From: UBA1081 sp045636025
Lineage (GTDB): Bacteria; Bacillota; Clostridia; Oscillospirales; Acutalibacteraceae
Length of the DNA stretch: 64,000 nucleotides
Direction: 5' to 3'
Assembly: GCA_045636025.1 (NCBI GenBank)
Contig: JAZTWP010000056.1
Coordinates: 1-64,000, forward strand
The translations under genes and the position numbers were made by a program. Numbering within the stretch: the stretch's first letter is position 1; every line of letters begins with the position of its first letter. The notes under the pieces were generated by a model. That model was not told where the DNA came from and did no database searches. It saw nothing but the letters and a program-made list of their open reading frames with translations. Of the stretch, positions 18,775 to 26,963 are shown piece after piece.

Positions 18775-19268
18775 TGGAAAATATCATACTTATAGGTATG
18801 CCGGGGGCAGGCAAAAGCACTCTGGGTGTACTTCTTGCAAAGGCGATGGGTAAGCTTTTTGTTGATACTGATATCATCATTCAGCAGAAGACAAAAAGAC
18901 TTCTTCAGGATATAATCGACAATGACGGTACAGAGGCTTTTTTAAGCCTTGAAGAGGAAATTCTTCTCTCGGTAAACGAAGAAAACACCGTTATCGCAAC
19001 GGGCGGAAGCGCTGTCTACTCCGAAAAGGCAATGGAGCATTTCAGAGAGAACGGAAAAATTGTTTATCTTCACGTTGATTTTGATGAAATCGTAAAAAGA
19101 GTTACAAACATCACCACAAGAGGCATTGTGCTGAAAAACGGAAAAAACCTCGCAGATGCCTTTGATGAGAGAAAACCTCTCTATGACAGATTTGCAGATG
19201 TTGTGATTGATTGTACGGGTTCAACCATTGAAAATTCTGTGAAAATGCTGATTGAAAAACTTAAATAA
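18774..19268 (+). CDS. shikimate-kinase-like P-loop kinase
   Basis: A 164-residue kinase with the shikimate kinase fold: P-loop GMPGAGKST (residues 8-16), an acidic DTD at 31-33, TGGSA at 76-80 and a late ERKPLYDRF segment whose Arg corresponds to the lid/substrate Arg. The usual Arg in the E-x-FR-x-x-E motif is Leu here (EAFLSLEEE, residue 57). True shikimate kinases use that Arg to hold the substrate carboxylate. It may therefore phosphorylate something else, or be a divergent AroK. ATG 18774 overlaps the previous stop. No other aromatic-pathway gene is present. Confidence 0.75.
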   Translation: MENIILIGMPGAGKSTLGVLLAKAMGKLFVDTDIIIQQKTKRLLQDIIDNDGTEAFLSLEEEILLSVNEENTVIATGGSAVYSEKAMEHFRENGKIVYLHVDFDEIVKRVTNITTRGIVLKNGKNLADAFDERKPLYDRFADVVIDCTGSTIENSVKMLIEKLK

Positions 19269-19272
19269 TAAG

Positions 19273-19296
19273 GAGGGACGTTGTTCCCTCTTTTTT
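19273..19296 (+). terminator. intrinsic terminator of the radical SAM operon
   Basis: GAGGGA/TCCCTC stem with a 6-nt loop, then six T residues, 4 nt after the kinase stop codon. Confidence 0.8.
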
Positions 19297-19317
19297 GTTT
19301 TGTGGTGGAAATAAGAA

Positions 19318-19346
19318 TTGACAAAGCTTAGTAATTGTAATATATT
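19318..19346 (+). promoter_or_regulatory. promoter for the RCC1-repeat protein
   Basis: TTGACA (19318-19323) and TATATT (19341-19346) with a 17-nt spacer, followed by an AAGGAG site. Confidence 0.75.
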
Positions 19347-19379
19347 AAGTTTATAAAATGCACGGAAGAAGGAGATTTT

Positions 19380-20549
19380 ATGGCAGTTATCAAGTGTAAA
19401 TCATGCGGAGCGCTGATTCCAACAGAAGACGGAGATTCTTTTGGTTTTTGTGGTCAATGCGGAACAAAAAATATGATTGAAAAGAAAACAGAAGAAAAAG
19501 CAGAGCAAAAGGCTGAACCTAAAAAGAAAAAGGCAGGTCTTGTTGTCGGTCTTGTTGTTGCGGCTGTTTGTATTGCAGGTGTTATCGCTGCAATTGTTTT
19601 TCTGCCTGACCTTCTCGGTAATATCTCCGGAAAACCGATTGATGATAACGATGATGCGGTTGTAGAAAATGAAGGCGGCAGCGAAGCAGATAAAACAACA
19701 GAAAAAACAGATGATGATTTTGTAAATCTGCGTTCAGATATAACTTATGAAGATATGCTCTCGGGTAATGACCGACGTTATGTCGCTCTGAATCCGGACG
19801 GCACAGTTGTTTCAACCGGAAGCAATATCAGCGGTGAAGGTGATGTGTCAGATTGGACAGATATTGTGTCTGTTGCTGCAGGTTTTTATCATACTGTAGG
19901 TCTTAAATCGGACGGCACAGTTGTTGCAACGGGTTCTAATGACCACGGACAGTGCGATGTTTCCGATATGAGAGGAATAGTTGAAGTTTATGCAGGAAGA
20001 TTCAACACTATAGGTCTTAAGGCTGACGGAACAGTTGTTGTTGCAGGAGACAATGCGTTCGGAGAAAGTAATGTGTCAGGCTGGACAGATATTGTGGATA
20101 TTGCTGCAGGTACTTATCACACAGTCGGTCTTAAGTCAGACGGTACGGTTGTTGTTGCCGGTAAGAATGAAAACGGACGCTACGATGTGTCAGAATGGAC
20201 AGATATTGTAGATATTGCTGCAGGTTTTCAGCATACGATAGGCGTTAAATCCGACGGCACAGTCGTTACAACAGGCAGTAATGATCATTGTCAGTGTAAT
20301 GCGTCAGAATGGACAGATATCGTGTCTGTAGTTGCAGGTTTTTATCATACTGTAGGTCTTAAATCGGACGGCACAGTTGTTGCCTGCGGTAATAATATTG
20401 ACTCAAGATGCCGTGTTGCAGACTGGACTGATGTTGTAGCTATAGCTGCAAGTGATAACTCAACAGCAGCAATCAAATCAGACGGTACAATTATTATTGC
20501 CGGTAGCAACAAAGATAAATATGATGTGTCAGGTTGGGATCTGTTCTGA
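19380..20549 (+). CDS. zinc-ribbon, single-pass membrane protein with extracellular RCC1 propeller
   Basis: A 389-residue protein. The N-terminus is a zinc ribbon (CKSC...CGQC, residues 6-27), then a Lys/Glu-rich stretch, one membrane segment (about residues 55-77), a Ser/Asp/Glu-rich linker and about seven repeats of 40-43 residues of the RCC1 type (repeat core HTVGLKSDGTVVATG). RCC1 repeats form beta-propellers and usually bind proteins. The zinc ribbon should be cytoplasmic and the propeller outside. Two repeats share about 51 identical bases (near 19879-19927 and 20335-20383), pointing to recent duplication or gene conversion. Function is unknown. Confidence 0.82.
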   Translation: MAVIKCKSCGALIPTEDGDSFGFCGQCGTKNMIEKKTEEKAEQKAEPKKKKAGLVVGLVVAAVCIAGVIAAIVFLPDLLGNISGKPIDDNDDAVVENEGGSEADKTTEKTDDDFVNLRSDITYEDMLSGNDRRYVALNPDGTVVSTGSNISGEGDVSDWTDIVSVAAGFYHTVGLKSDGTVVATGSNDHGQCDVSDMRGIVEVYAGRFNTIGLKADGTVVVAGDNAFGESNVSGWTDIVDIAAGTYHTVGLKSDGTVVVAGKNENGRYDVSEWTDIVDIAAGFQHTIGVKSDGTVVTTGSNDHCQCNASEWTDIVSVVAGFYHTVGLKSDGTVVACGNNIDSRCRVADWTDVVAIAASDNSTAAIKSDGTIIIAGSNKDKYDVSGWDLF

Positions 20550-20621
20550 TAAAAACAGAATTTATTTAATAGCAATCTGTAAAAAAATTGTTGAAACACT
20601 GTAAGATATTCACAAAGAATA

Positions 20622-20650
20622 TTGACATTTTTTGTTGTATTATGTAATAT
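20622..20650 (+). promoter_or_regulatory. promoter for the zinc-ribbon pair
   Basis: TTGACA (20622-20627) and TAATAT (20645-20650), 17-nt spacer. Confidence 0.65.
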
Positions 20651-20683
20651 AGAACTATAATATTTGTGAAGGGAGCTGTAATT

Positions 20684-21154
20684 ATGAATTGCAGTCATTG
20701 TAATAATTTTATTCCTCAGGGTTCAGCAGCATGTCCCACTTGCGGAGCACCTGTTCAGGCACCTGCAGGAAACGGCTATCAGCAGAATATGAATCAGAAT
20801 AACGGCTATCAGCAGCCCGGTGGTTATCAGCAGCAGCCCGGTGGCTATCAGCAGCCCGGCTATCAGCAGCCTTACAATCAGTATCAGCAGCCCTACAATC
20901 AGTATCAGCAGCCCTACGGCGGCTACAATGCAAATCCCGATGTTCCATCAACAGGTTTTAATGTTCTTGGGTTTTTCTTCCCCATTGTAGGTCTTATTCT
21001 TTACCTTGTATGGAAAGATCAGACTCCCAATAAGGCAAAAGCTATAGGAAAGTCAGCATTGATATCATTTATTATCGGTGTTGTTTTCTACATTATTGTA
21101 TTTGCAATTTCATTTGCAGTCGGTCTTGCCGGAAGCCTTTATTATTATATGTAA
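20684..21154 (+). CDS. zinc-ribbon membrane protein with Gln/Tyr/Pro repeats
   Basis: A 156-residue protein: zinc ribbon (CSHC...CPTC), then about 65 residues of low-complexity repeats built on YQQP and YNQ units, then two membrane segments (FNVLGFFFPIVGLILYLVW and the C-terminal hydrophobic stretch). ATG 20684 was chosen because GAAGGGAG lies upstream. The YQQP region is repeated at the DNA level and may vary in length between strains. It is paralogous to the next gene, 29 nt downstream, and they likely form an operon. Such proteins are common in Clostridia, but their role is unknown. Confidence 0.75.
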   Translation: MNCSHCNNFIPQGSAACPTCGAPVQAPAGNGYQQNMNQNNGYQQPGGYQQQPGGYQQPGYQQPYNQYQQPYNQYQQPYGGYNANPDVPSTGFNVLGFFFPIVGLILYLVWKDQTPNKAKAIGKSALISFIIGVVFYIIVFAISFAVGLAGSLYYYM

Positions 21155-21183
21155 TCAAATAAAGATAAAAGGAGATTTCTGAA

Positions 21184-21576
21184 ATGAGATGTACAAACTG
21201 TAACAGCGAAATACCTGATAATTCCTTGTGCTGTCCCGTTTGCGGAAGCCATCTTGCAAACGCAAACTATAACAATAATTACAATCCGGCACCTGCTCCC
21301 GTGATGAACAATCCTATGCCTCATCCTGCAGATGTGCCCTCAACTCTTGCTAATATTATCGCATTCTTCTTCCCCGAATTCGGTATCATTCTTTACTTCG
21401 CATGGCAGAATCTTCTTCCTGCAAAGTCAAAGTCAATCGGTAAGGTTACATTGGTGGCAATTATCATCAGAGCTGTTCTCGCATTGCTTGGTGTGATTTC
21501 TGTGCTTGTTATGACTTTTGCATTCGGATTCCCCATTTTTGAGGAAATCTGGGAAGAAATCTACTGGTATTTCTGA
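21184..21576 (+). CDS. zinc-ribbon membrane protein, paralogue of the preceding gene
   Basis: A 130-residue protein with the same layout as its neighbour: N-terminal zinc ribbon (CTNC...CPVC), a short Asn/Pro/Ala linker, the shared motif DVPSTLANIIAFFFP followed by ILYFAWQ, and a second membrane segment. It ends in an aromatic-acidic tail. AAAGGAG precedes the ATG. It looks like a tandem duplicate lacking the YQQP repeats. Function is unknown. Confidence 0.75.
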   Translation: MRCTNCNSEIPDNSLCCPVCGSHLANANYNNNYNPAPAPVMNNPMPHPADVPSTLANIIAFFFPEFGIILYFAWQNLLPAKSKSIGKVTLVAIIIRAVLALLGVISVLVMTFAFGFPIFEEIWEEIYWYF

Positions 21577-21591
21577 TTGAAACAGACTATA

Positions 21592-21625
21592 CGGCACTTC
21601 CTTTGCGGAGGTGCTGTTTTGTTTT
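21592..21625 (+). terminator. intrinsic terminator after the zinc-ribbon pair
   Basis: 10-bp stem CGGCACTTCC/GGAGGTGCTG (two wobbles), then TTTTGTTTTG. Confidence 0.8.
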
Positions 21626-21632
21626 GCTCTAC

Positions 21633-21661
21633 TTGACAAAAATTGCATTTTTTCATATAAT
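21633..21661 (+). promoter_or_regulatory. promoter for the DUF2207-CDF operon
   Basis: TTGACA (21633-21638) and TATAAT (21656-21661), 17-nt spacer; both hexamers match consensus. Confidence 0.8.
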
Positions 21662-21731
21662 AAAAAAAGAAAAATACTGTGCTTTTTGTCCCTTTGCGGG
21701 GCAAATCGTTTTTTATAGAGGATAAAAATTT

Positions 21732-23225
21732 ATGAAGAAAGTTGTTATTTGTCTGATAGCTGTGCTGTTGTATGTGTTTACACTTCCGACAACGGCTTTT
21801 GCTGCGTCAGGCAGTACGGTTGACAGAATCGACTATTCTGCAGACCTGAGAAGTGACGGCTCTGTTTTTGTAACAGAAGTCTGGACGGTCACTTTCTCTG
21901 AAGAATCAGACGGCTTCACAAGAGTGATTGAAATGCCCGTAGGTGAATTTGAATCGTTTGCAAAGCTGAGCGATTTTGCACTCAGCGCAGACGGTGTTGT
22001 TTTTGCCGAAGCAGACGGGGATTCTGCAATAAACGGCACTTACTCCGTTACTTATTCAGAGGGTAAATGCAGCGTAAAATGGAATACAAAAAGTAAAAAC
22101 ATCACAAGAATCTTCACTCTCAGATATGTGAAAACAGGTGCCGTGAAGCTTTATGGTGACAGAGCATATTTTTACACAACGATTATAAGTGAAGACGATA
22201 CATACGGTGTGTGCCACGATGTGAATGTGAGCATCACAACTGCAAAAAAATGCTTCTCAGAGGACTTTGTTGTTGAAGAGTCAGGCTCTCTTGCAGGCAA
22301 AAAGTCAGACGGTGAAATCACCTTTAATGCAGATAATTTTGCAGGTCATATGAAAATAGGGATTTCTGTGCCGTCTTCTGTTTTTGAAGCAGGATATCTT
22401 ACGGTTATCCTTGAGGACACAAGCTTAAAGGAAACAATCAGAGCCGTCAGCCTTGTGGGTGCCGCAATTGTGCTGATTCTCTTTATTCTTTACCTTGTAA
22501 ACAGACAGAATCTCTTCAGAAGAAAATGGGAGAAAAAATGCCTTAAAAAAGTGCACAGAGAGTCTTCTTATGAGGCTCAGTCTGCTGTTTTCGGAATATT
22601 CAGCCCTGCCCGTGTCATAAACATTGTCTATGGTGTGACTCTGAATGGTGCAGACAGATTCATTGTAACTGTGCTCGACCTTGTGCAGAGAGGGTATATT
22701 GTCCCCTCGGCAGACGGATTTACCGCTTCGCTGAAATCTGACTCCGACACCGTGGGCAGACCCCTTGACAGAAACGAAAAAACTGTTATTGATATCTTTT
22801 CGGGGGAGAAATGGCAGACCGTGCTTTCACGCCCCAAGCGTTTTTATGCCGTGACTGAAAAATTCAACAGAAATATATCTTTTCTGCCTTTATTCTTCAC
22901 ACTTGCCCCCTCAGGCAGACAGCTTGTTTCAAGATGTTTTGAGCTTCGTCTTGCGGCTGTGCATCATGAATTTGTTCTGCCCGAAGAAATTTCTGACGAT
23001 TTCTTCAAAAACGGAAAATACACAACAGCAGACCTGTTGATTTCACTTTTCAATGAATTTGAAATGTCAGCATCAGCCGAATACAGAAAAACTGATGCTT
23101 CAAAATACAAATATAATCTTTTTATGCTTCGTGATGTTTATTCCGAGGGTGAAAAAATCGTCCGTGAGGAAGAAATACGCAGACAGCTGCAGAAAAAGAA
23201 GAAAATATCATCAGACGGAGAGTAA
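21732..23225 (+). CDS. DUF2207-type exported membrane protein
   Basis: A 497-residue protein with a signal peptide (cut near AFAA), a beta-rich extracellular domain to about residue 230 beginning with a DYSADLRSDGSVFVTEVW pattern typical of DUF2207, a membrane helix near residues 240-262 (VGAAIVLILFILYLV), and a cytoplasmic region with a winged-helix-like segment and a weak second hydrophobic patch. It ends in a Lys/Arg/Glu-rich tail. DUF2207 has no established function. The next gene starts 2 nt after its stop, so the two are cotranscribed. Confidence 0.75.
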   Translation: MKKVVICLIAVLLYVFTLPTTAFAASGSTVDRIDYSADLRSDGSVFVTEVWTVTFSEESDGFTRVIEMPVGEFESFAKLSDFALSADGVVFAEADGDSAINGTYSVTYSEGKCSVKWNTKSKNITRIFTLRYVKTGAVKLYGDRAYFYTTIISEDDTYGVCHDVNVSITTAKKCFSEDFVVEESGSLAGKKSDGEITFNADNFAGHMKIGISVPSSVFEAGYLTVILEDTSLKETIRAVSLVGAAIVLILFILYLVNRQNLFRRKWEKKCLKKVHRESSYEAQSAVFGIFSPARVINIVYGVTLNGADRFIVTVLDLVQRGYIVPSADGFTASLKSDSDTVGRPLDRNEKTVIDIFSGEKWQTVLSRPKRFYAVTEKFNRNISFLPLFFTLAPSGRQLVSRCFELRLAAVHHEFVLPEEISDDFFKNGKYTTADLLISLFNEFEMSASAEYRKTDASKYKYNLFMLRDVYSEGEKIVREEEIRRQLQKKKKISSDGE

Positions 23226-23227
23226 GT

Positions 23228-24394
23228 ATGGTATCTGTTCTCAGCAGAATTTTTATAAAAAACAAAGATAATCTTTCCGATAAGGAATTAAGAGGTGCTT
23301 ACGGTACACTTTGCTGTGTGCTGGGCATAATCCTCAATATCGTGCTTTTTGCAATCAAATATGTTGCAGGTGTGCTCAGTGCATCAATCGCTGTTACTGC
23401 AGATGCTTTCAACAACCTTTCTGATGCAGGGTCATCTGTCATCACACTTGTGGGGCTCCGTTTTGCGGATATGAAACCCGATAAAGACCATCCTTTCGGT
23501 CACGGCAGAATTGAATACCTTTCGGGTCTTGCTGTGTCTGTTATCATCATCGTTGTGGGTGTGGAGCTTTTCAAAAGCTCTGTTGAAAAAATTATCAATC
23601 CCTCAGATGTTGATTCAAGTCCCGTTGCAATTGCGATTCTTGCGATTTCCGTGCTCATAAAAGGCTATATGTTTTTCTACAACAGAGCCGTGGGCACAAA
23701 AATCAATTCATCAGGTATGAAAGCCACAGCCGTTGACAGTATCGGTGATGCGGTGGCAACACTTGTTGTACTTGTTTCAACAATCATCTCTGCATACACG
23801 GGTCTTCACATAGACGGCTGGTGCGGTGTTGTTGTTTCTCTCTTCATTTTTGTGGCAGGTATCCGCTCCGTAAAGGAAACAATAAATCCTCTTCTGGGTA
23901 TGCCTCCCGAAAAGGAATTTGTGGATGAAATTGAAAAAATTGCGCTCTCATTTGATGAGATTATCGGCATTCACGACCTTATTGTGCACGATTACGGCCC
24001 CGGCAGAATTGTTGTTTCACTTCACGCAGAGGTTGACGGCAAAGGCGATATCTTTCTGCTTCACGATGTTATTGACAATGCCGAGCAGAAACTTGCAAAA
24101 GAAATGGGCTGTATTGCCGTTATACATATGGACCCCATTGAAACTGACAATGAAGAAGTAAACGCAATGAAAGAGCGTGTTATTGCGATTATGAGTGAGT
24201 ACAATGCTGAGGTGACAATTCACGACTTCAGAATGGTGCCGGGTGTCAGCCATACAAACCTTATTTTTGATGCGGTTGTGCCTTTTGAGGTGAAAAAGAG
24301 TGATAAGGCAATCAGAAAGGAAATTTCTGCCCTTATTTCATCAAATATGGAAAACTGCAATGCGGTTGTTAACGTGGACAGACCTTTTGTATAA
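23228..24394 (+). CDS. cation diffusion facilitator family transporter, manganese-type motif
   Basis: A 388-residue CDF transporter with six predicted membrane helices and a cytoplasmic C-terminal domain containing His-rich metal-site segments (GIHDLIVHDYGPG, VTIHDFRMVPG). The TM2 site reads ADAFNNLSD (N-x3-D) and the TM5 site reads AVDSIGD (D-x3-D). This N-D/D-D pattern is the one described for MntE-type manganese exporters, whereas zinc exporters usually have His. It is translationally close to the DUF2207 gene. Export of Mn2+ is a family inference. Confidence 0.85.
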   Translation: MVSVLSRIFIKNKDNLSDKELRGAYGTLCCVLGIILNIVLFAIKYVAGVLSASIAVTADAFNNLSDAGSSVITLVGLRFADMKPDKDHPFGHGRIEYLSGLAVSVIIIVVGVELFKSSVEKIINPSDVDSSPVAIAILAISVLIKGYMFFYNRAVGTKINSSGMKATAVDSIGDAVATLVVLVSTIISAYTGLHIDGWCGVVVSLFIFVAGIRSVKETINPLLGMPPEKEFVDEIEKIALSFDEIIGIHDLIVHDYGPGRIVVSLHAEVDGKGDIFLLHDVIDNAEQKLAKEMGCIAVIHMDPIETDNEEVNAMKERVIAIMSEYNAEVTIHDFRMVPGVSHTNLIFDAVVPFEVKKSDKAIRKEISALISSNMENCNAVVNVDRPFV

Positions 24395-24402
24395 TTTAAC
24401 AA

Positions 24403-24431
24403 TTGACTTTTTGTATGTAATATTGTAATTT
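24403..24431 (+). promoter_or_regulatory. promoter for the cohesin-like gene
   Basis: TTGACT (24403-24408) and TAATTT (24426-24431) with a 17-nt spacer, about 31 nt before the TTG start. Confidence 0.6.
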
Positions 24432-24461
24432 ATAAATATCTTGCGTATGGAGGAGATAATT

Positions 24462-25220
24462 TTGAAAAAGAGAATTATTACAGCACTTCTTGCTGTTATT
24501 ATGATATTTTCTGCCGCAATCACAGTTTCAGCGGCAAATCAGACAATCGGTTACGAGTCTTCTTATGATGCCGGTACCGATATTGTCACAGTAACTGTTT
24601 TTGTCAACAATGCCGTTGGTCTTCAGTCTGCTGACCTTTGCTTAGGCTATGATGGTACAATGTACGAATTTCAGGAAAGTGTTTTTTATGATATAGGCGA
24701 AGGTCTTGCAGAGGGCGGCAAGTCAGTTGTTTATGATGACCTTGTCACAGCGTGTATCGTTTATACAAATGAGTGCACCGCTGAAGATGCAGACGAAAAC
24801 GGCAGACTTACAATTGTGTCATACAAGTTCAAGCCTCTTACAGAGAATTATGATATAGACTACTTCTACCTCTGGACAGACGGTTTTGTTGTTGCAGATG
24901 TTGATCTGTGCAAGGATATCAACACTCAGGGCAATGCAATTCTGCAGGAAGACAAATCAGGCGGTGTGACTTTTACAACAAAGCCCGGTGATCAGGGTGC
25001 AGGTGCAAACGCAGGTGAAACAACAAAAAAGGCAACTGAGGGTGTCAACGGCAACCTCAAATCCAAGTGGTATGTTTATGTTATCGGTGCCGTGCTTGCA
25101 ATAGGCGCAATCGCAGGTATCGCAATGGTTGTTGTCAAAGGCAATCACGAAGAAGAAAATCAGAATGATGATTCTGCAGAAAAATCTGCCGATTCAGAGG
25201 AAAATTCAGGCGAAGATTAA
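24462..25220 (+). CDS. membrane-anchored cohesin-like surface protein
   Basis: A 252-residue exported protein: signal peptide (cut near VSAA), one domain of about 150 residues, a Gly/Thr/Ala linker, a C-terminal membrane helix (about residues 200-222) and an acidic cytoplasmic tail. The domain has the strand order and key phrases of a cohesin: DIVTVTVFVNNAVGLQSADL, then LGYDGTMYEF, later GRLTIVSYKF. Cohesins bind dockerins. I chose the TTG at 24462 because GGAGG lies 8 nt upstream and it begins the signal peptide. Three dockerin proteins occur in this window, one two genes downstream. The cohesin call rests on pattern similarity only. Confidence 0.7.
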   Translation: MKKRIITALLAVIMIFSAAITVSAANQTIGYESSYDAGTDIVTVTVFVNNAVGLQSADLCLGYDGTMYEFQESVFYDIGEGLAEGGKSVVYDDLVTACIVYTNECTAEDADENGRLTIVSYKFKPLTENYDIDYFYLWTDGFVVADVDLCKDINTQGNAILQEDKSGGVTFTTKPGDQGAGANAGETTKKATEGVNGNLKSKWYVYVIGAVLAIGAIAGIAMVVVKGNHEEENQNDDSAEKSADSEENSGED

Positions 25221-25417
25221 TATTACAGCGGAGTGTCTTTTCAGGCATTCCGCATTTGTGCTGATAAAGGGCAGTATTTCTTTACCAAAAATGCATTTTT
25301 TGTTGAAAAATACCTGTTGTATTTTCCAAAAAAGAATTATATTTCAGAATGTTTGTTATATAATATAAGTTGCAGAATTTTGATTGGTTTTATTGTATCT
25401 ATTATAAAGGAGAAGTT

Positions 25418-26155
25418 ATGAAAAGGACAACGGCATTTATAATCAGCGTGTTGTTATGCTTTGCATTTTCGGTCATATCCTTTGCGGATGATATATACAT
25501 AGTAGATGACGGTGAAGAGCCTTTTGTTCCCGATGTTCAGGTCACAACAACAGCTCCCGCAATAACTGAAACGACAACATCTTCAGGCGGCAGCTCAATC
25601 ATCGGTGATACAGGTGCTCTTGAAGGATATTTCAACGACCTTAAAGATAAACTCGGCAGCAGTGTTGATTCACTTTTTGAAGGGCTGGATGATTTCGATT
25701 TCAATCTCGGCACAGAGAATACAACTGCTTCAGGCGGTCAGACTCCGCCCTCAATAGACAGCGGTGAAAAACCCACTCAGTCAACACATGCTCAGCAGAT
25801 GATTCAGGATGCGGCAACAAACACCACCAAACCCTTTGAAGAGAAGACTACTGTTATTCAGGGGCAGGGTAATGAAGTTCACACCATTGTTATTGTTGAA
25901 AACGCAGACGATGATTCAGCTCTCAGCGGCAGCACACTTACACTTATAGTTTTTATTGCAGCAATTGTTATTATTATTCTTGCAGGTGCAATTGTTCTTG
26001 TTATTATGACAAAGAGAACAGAGTATAATTCCTCTGTTATGGACAAGTCCACAATTCCCACCGTTGAGAAGCCCAAAGCAATGACAGACCTGCTTAACGA
26101 CAATATTGTTGATGACGGCAACGACTACGGCAATATAGCTTACTGGAATGACTGA
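25418..26155 (+). CDS. single-pass surface protein with Thr-rich linker
   Basis: A 245-residue exported protein: signal peptide (cut near SFAD), an Asp/Glu patch, a Thr/Ser/Pro-rich region, a short helical segment (EGYFNDLKDKLGSSVDSLF), a beta-prone stretch (VHTIVIVENADDD), a membrane helix (about residues 173-196) and a cytoplasmic tail of about 50 residues. ATG 25418 was chosen because AAAGGAG lies upstream. No known domain is seen. It starts an apparent operon with the dockerin protein (19 nt downstream) and the 26964 protein, and shares their Thr-rich, TTT-type linkers. Confidence 0.72.
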   Translation: MKRTTAFIISVLLCFAFSVISFADDIYIVDDGEEPFVPDVQVTTTAPAITETTTSSGGSSIIGDTGALEGYFNDLKDKLGSSVDSLFEGLDDFDFNLGTENTTASGGQTPPSIDSGEKPTQSTHAQQMIQDAATNTTKPFEEKTTVIQGQGNEVHTIVIVENADDDSALSGSTLTLIVFIAAIVIIILAGAIVLVIMTKRTEYNSSVMDKSTIPTVEKPKAMTDLLNDNIVDDGNDYGNIAYWND

Positions 26156-26174
26156 TTCCGGAGATGAGTAACAA

Positions 26175-26924
26175 ATGAAAACAAAACTTAAAATCTTTCT
26201 TTTATGCTTTACAATGCTTGCAACAGCATGCTGTATAGGTACATCAAGTGTCTATGCTCTTTCTGAAGAGGGAAGTCAGCTTATTGATGCGCTCACTTCT
26301 GCTGTGGGCAGTTTAGGCGGCTCTATAGGAAACCTTATTCCCACAACTGAAGAAAAAACCACTCAGAGCGCAGGCGATATTCAGGATGCGGAAGATGCTC
26401 TCGGCGATATTTTTCAGCAGATAGGTTTCGGCTCTGATATCCTTGAAATCACAGACCTTATTGCATATCTCAACAGAGGCGGTTCCTTCGCAGACTGGAT
26501 TTATGATAACTACGGTGATAACATCGAGATTCCCGATTCTGTTCAGAATATGGCAACAGGTGACCTTGTGATGTATCTTATGAGCAATCTGCTCTATCCT
26601 GACAATACAACAGCTCCTAAGGAAACAACAACTCCCAAGTATGTTTATAACCCCGGCAAAAACGATAAAGAAACCACAACAAAAACTGTTCCTACAACAG
26701 TTGCAACAACTGTAAAAGAACCGTCATATAAAACAGGTGATGTTAATAACGACGGTAAAGTAAATGCAATTGATGCAAGAACTGCTCTTCGTGCAGGTGC
26801 TCAGCTTGAAATTCTCACAGGCAAGGCTTTTAATGCCGCAGATGTGAACGGTGACGGCAGAGTTACTGCTCAGGATGCAAGAAGTATACTCAGATTCTCA
26901 GCGCAGATAACAAACGGATTTTAA
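26175..26924 (+). CDS. secreted dockerin protein with novel N-terminal domain
   Basis: A 249-residue exported protein: signal peptide (to about residue 29), an N-terminal helical domain of about 120 residues with no recognised family, a Thr/Pro/Lys linker, then a complete type I dockerin. The repeats GDVNNDGKVNAIDARTALR and ADVNGDGRVTAQDARSILR both keep the full D-x-N-x-D-G...D calcium loop. The near-symmetry of the two halves would allow two binding orientations. It lies between two membrane-anchored proteins and just downstream of the cohesin-like gene, so it is probably displayed on the surface through that cohesin. The ribosome binding site is weak. Confidence 0.85.
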   Translation: MKTKLKIFLLCFTMLATACCIGTSSVYALSEEGSQLIDALTSAVGSLGGSIGNLIPTTEEKTTQSAGDIQDAEDALGDIFQQIGFGSDILEITDLIAYLNRGGSFADWIYDNYGDNIEIPDSVQNMATGDLVMYLMSNLLYPDNTTAPKETTTPKYVYNPGKNDKETTTKTVPTTVATTVKEPSYKTGDVNNDGKVNAIDARTALRAGAQLEILTGKAFNAADVNGDGRVTAQDARSILRFSAQITNGF

Positions 26925-26963
26925 CGATTTTTTCTTTCTGAAATATATCGGAGGATAATGTAA

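Noticed and set aside
20780..20940. CAGCAG-type repeats that could be a short repeat array
   Set aside because: They encode YQQP units of a plausible membrane protein and lack the repeat-spacer form of a CRISPR.
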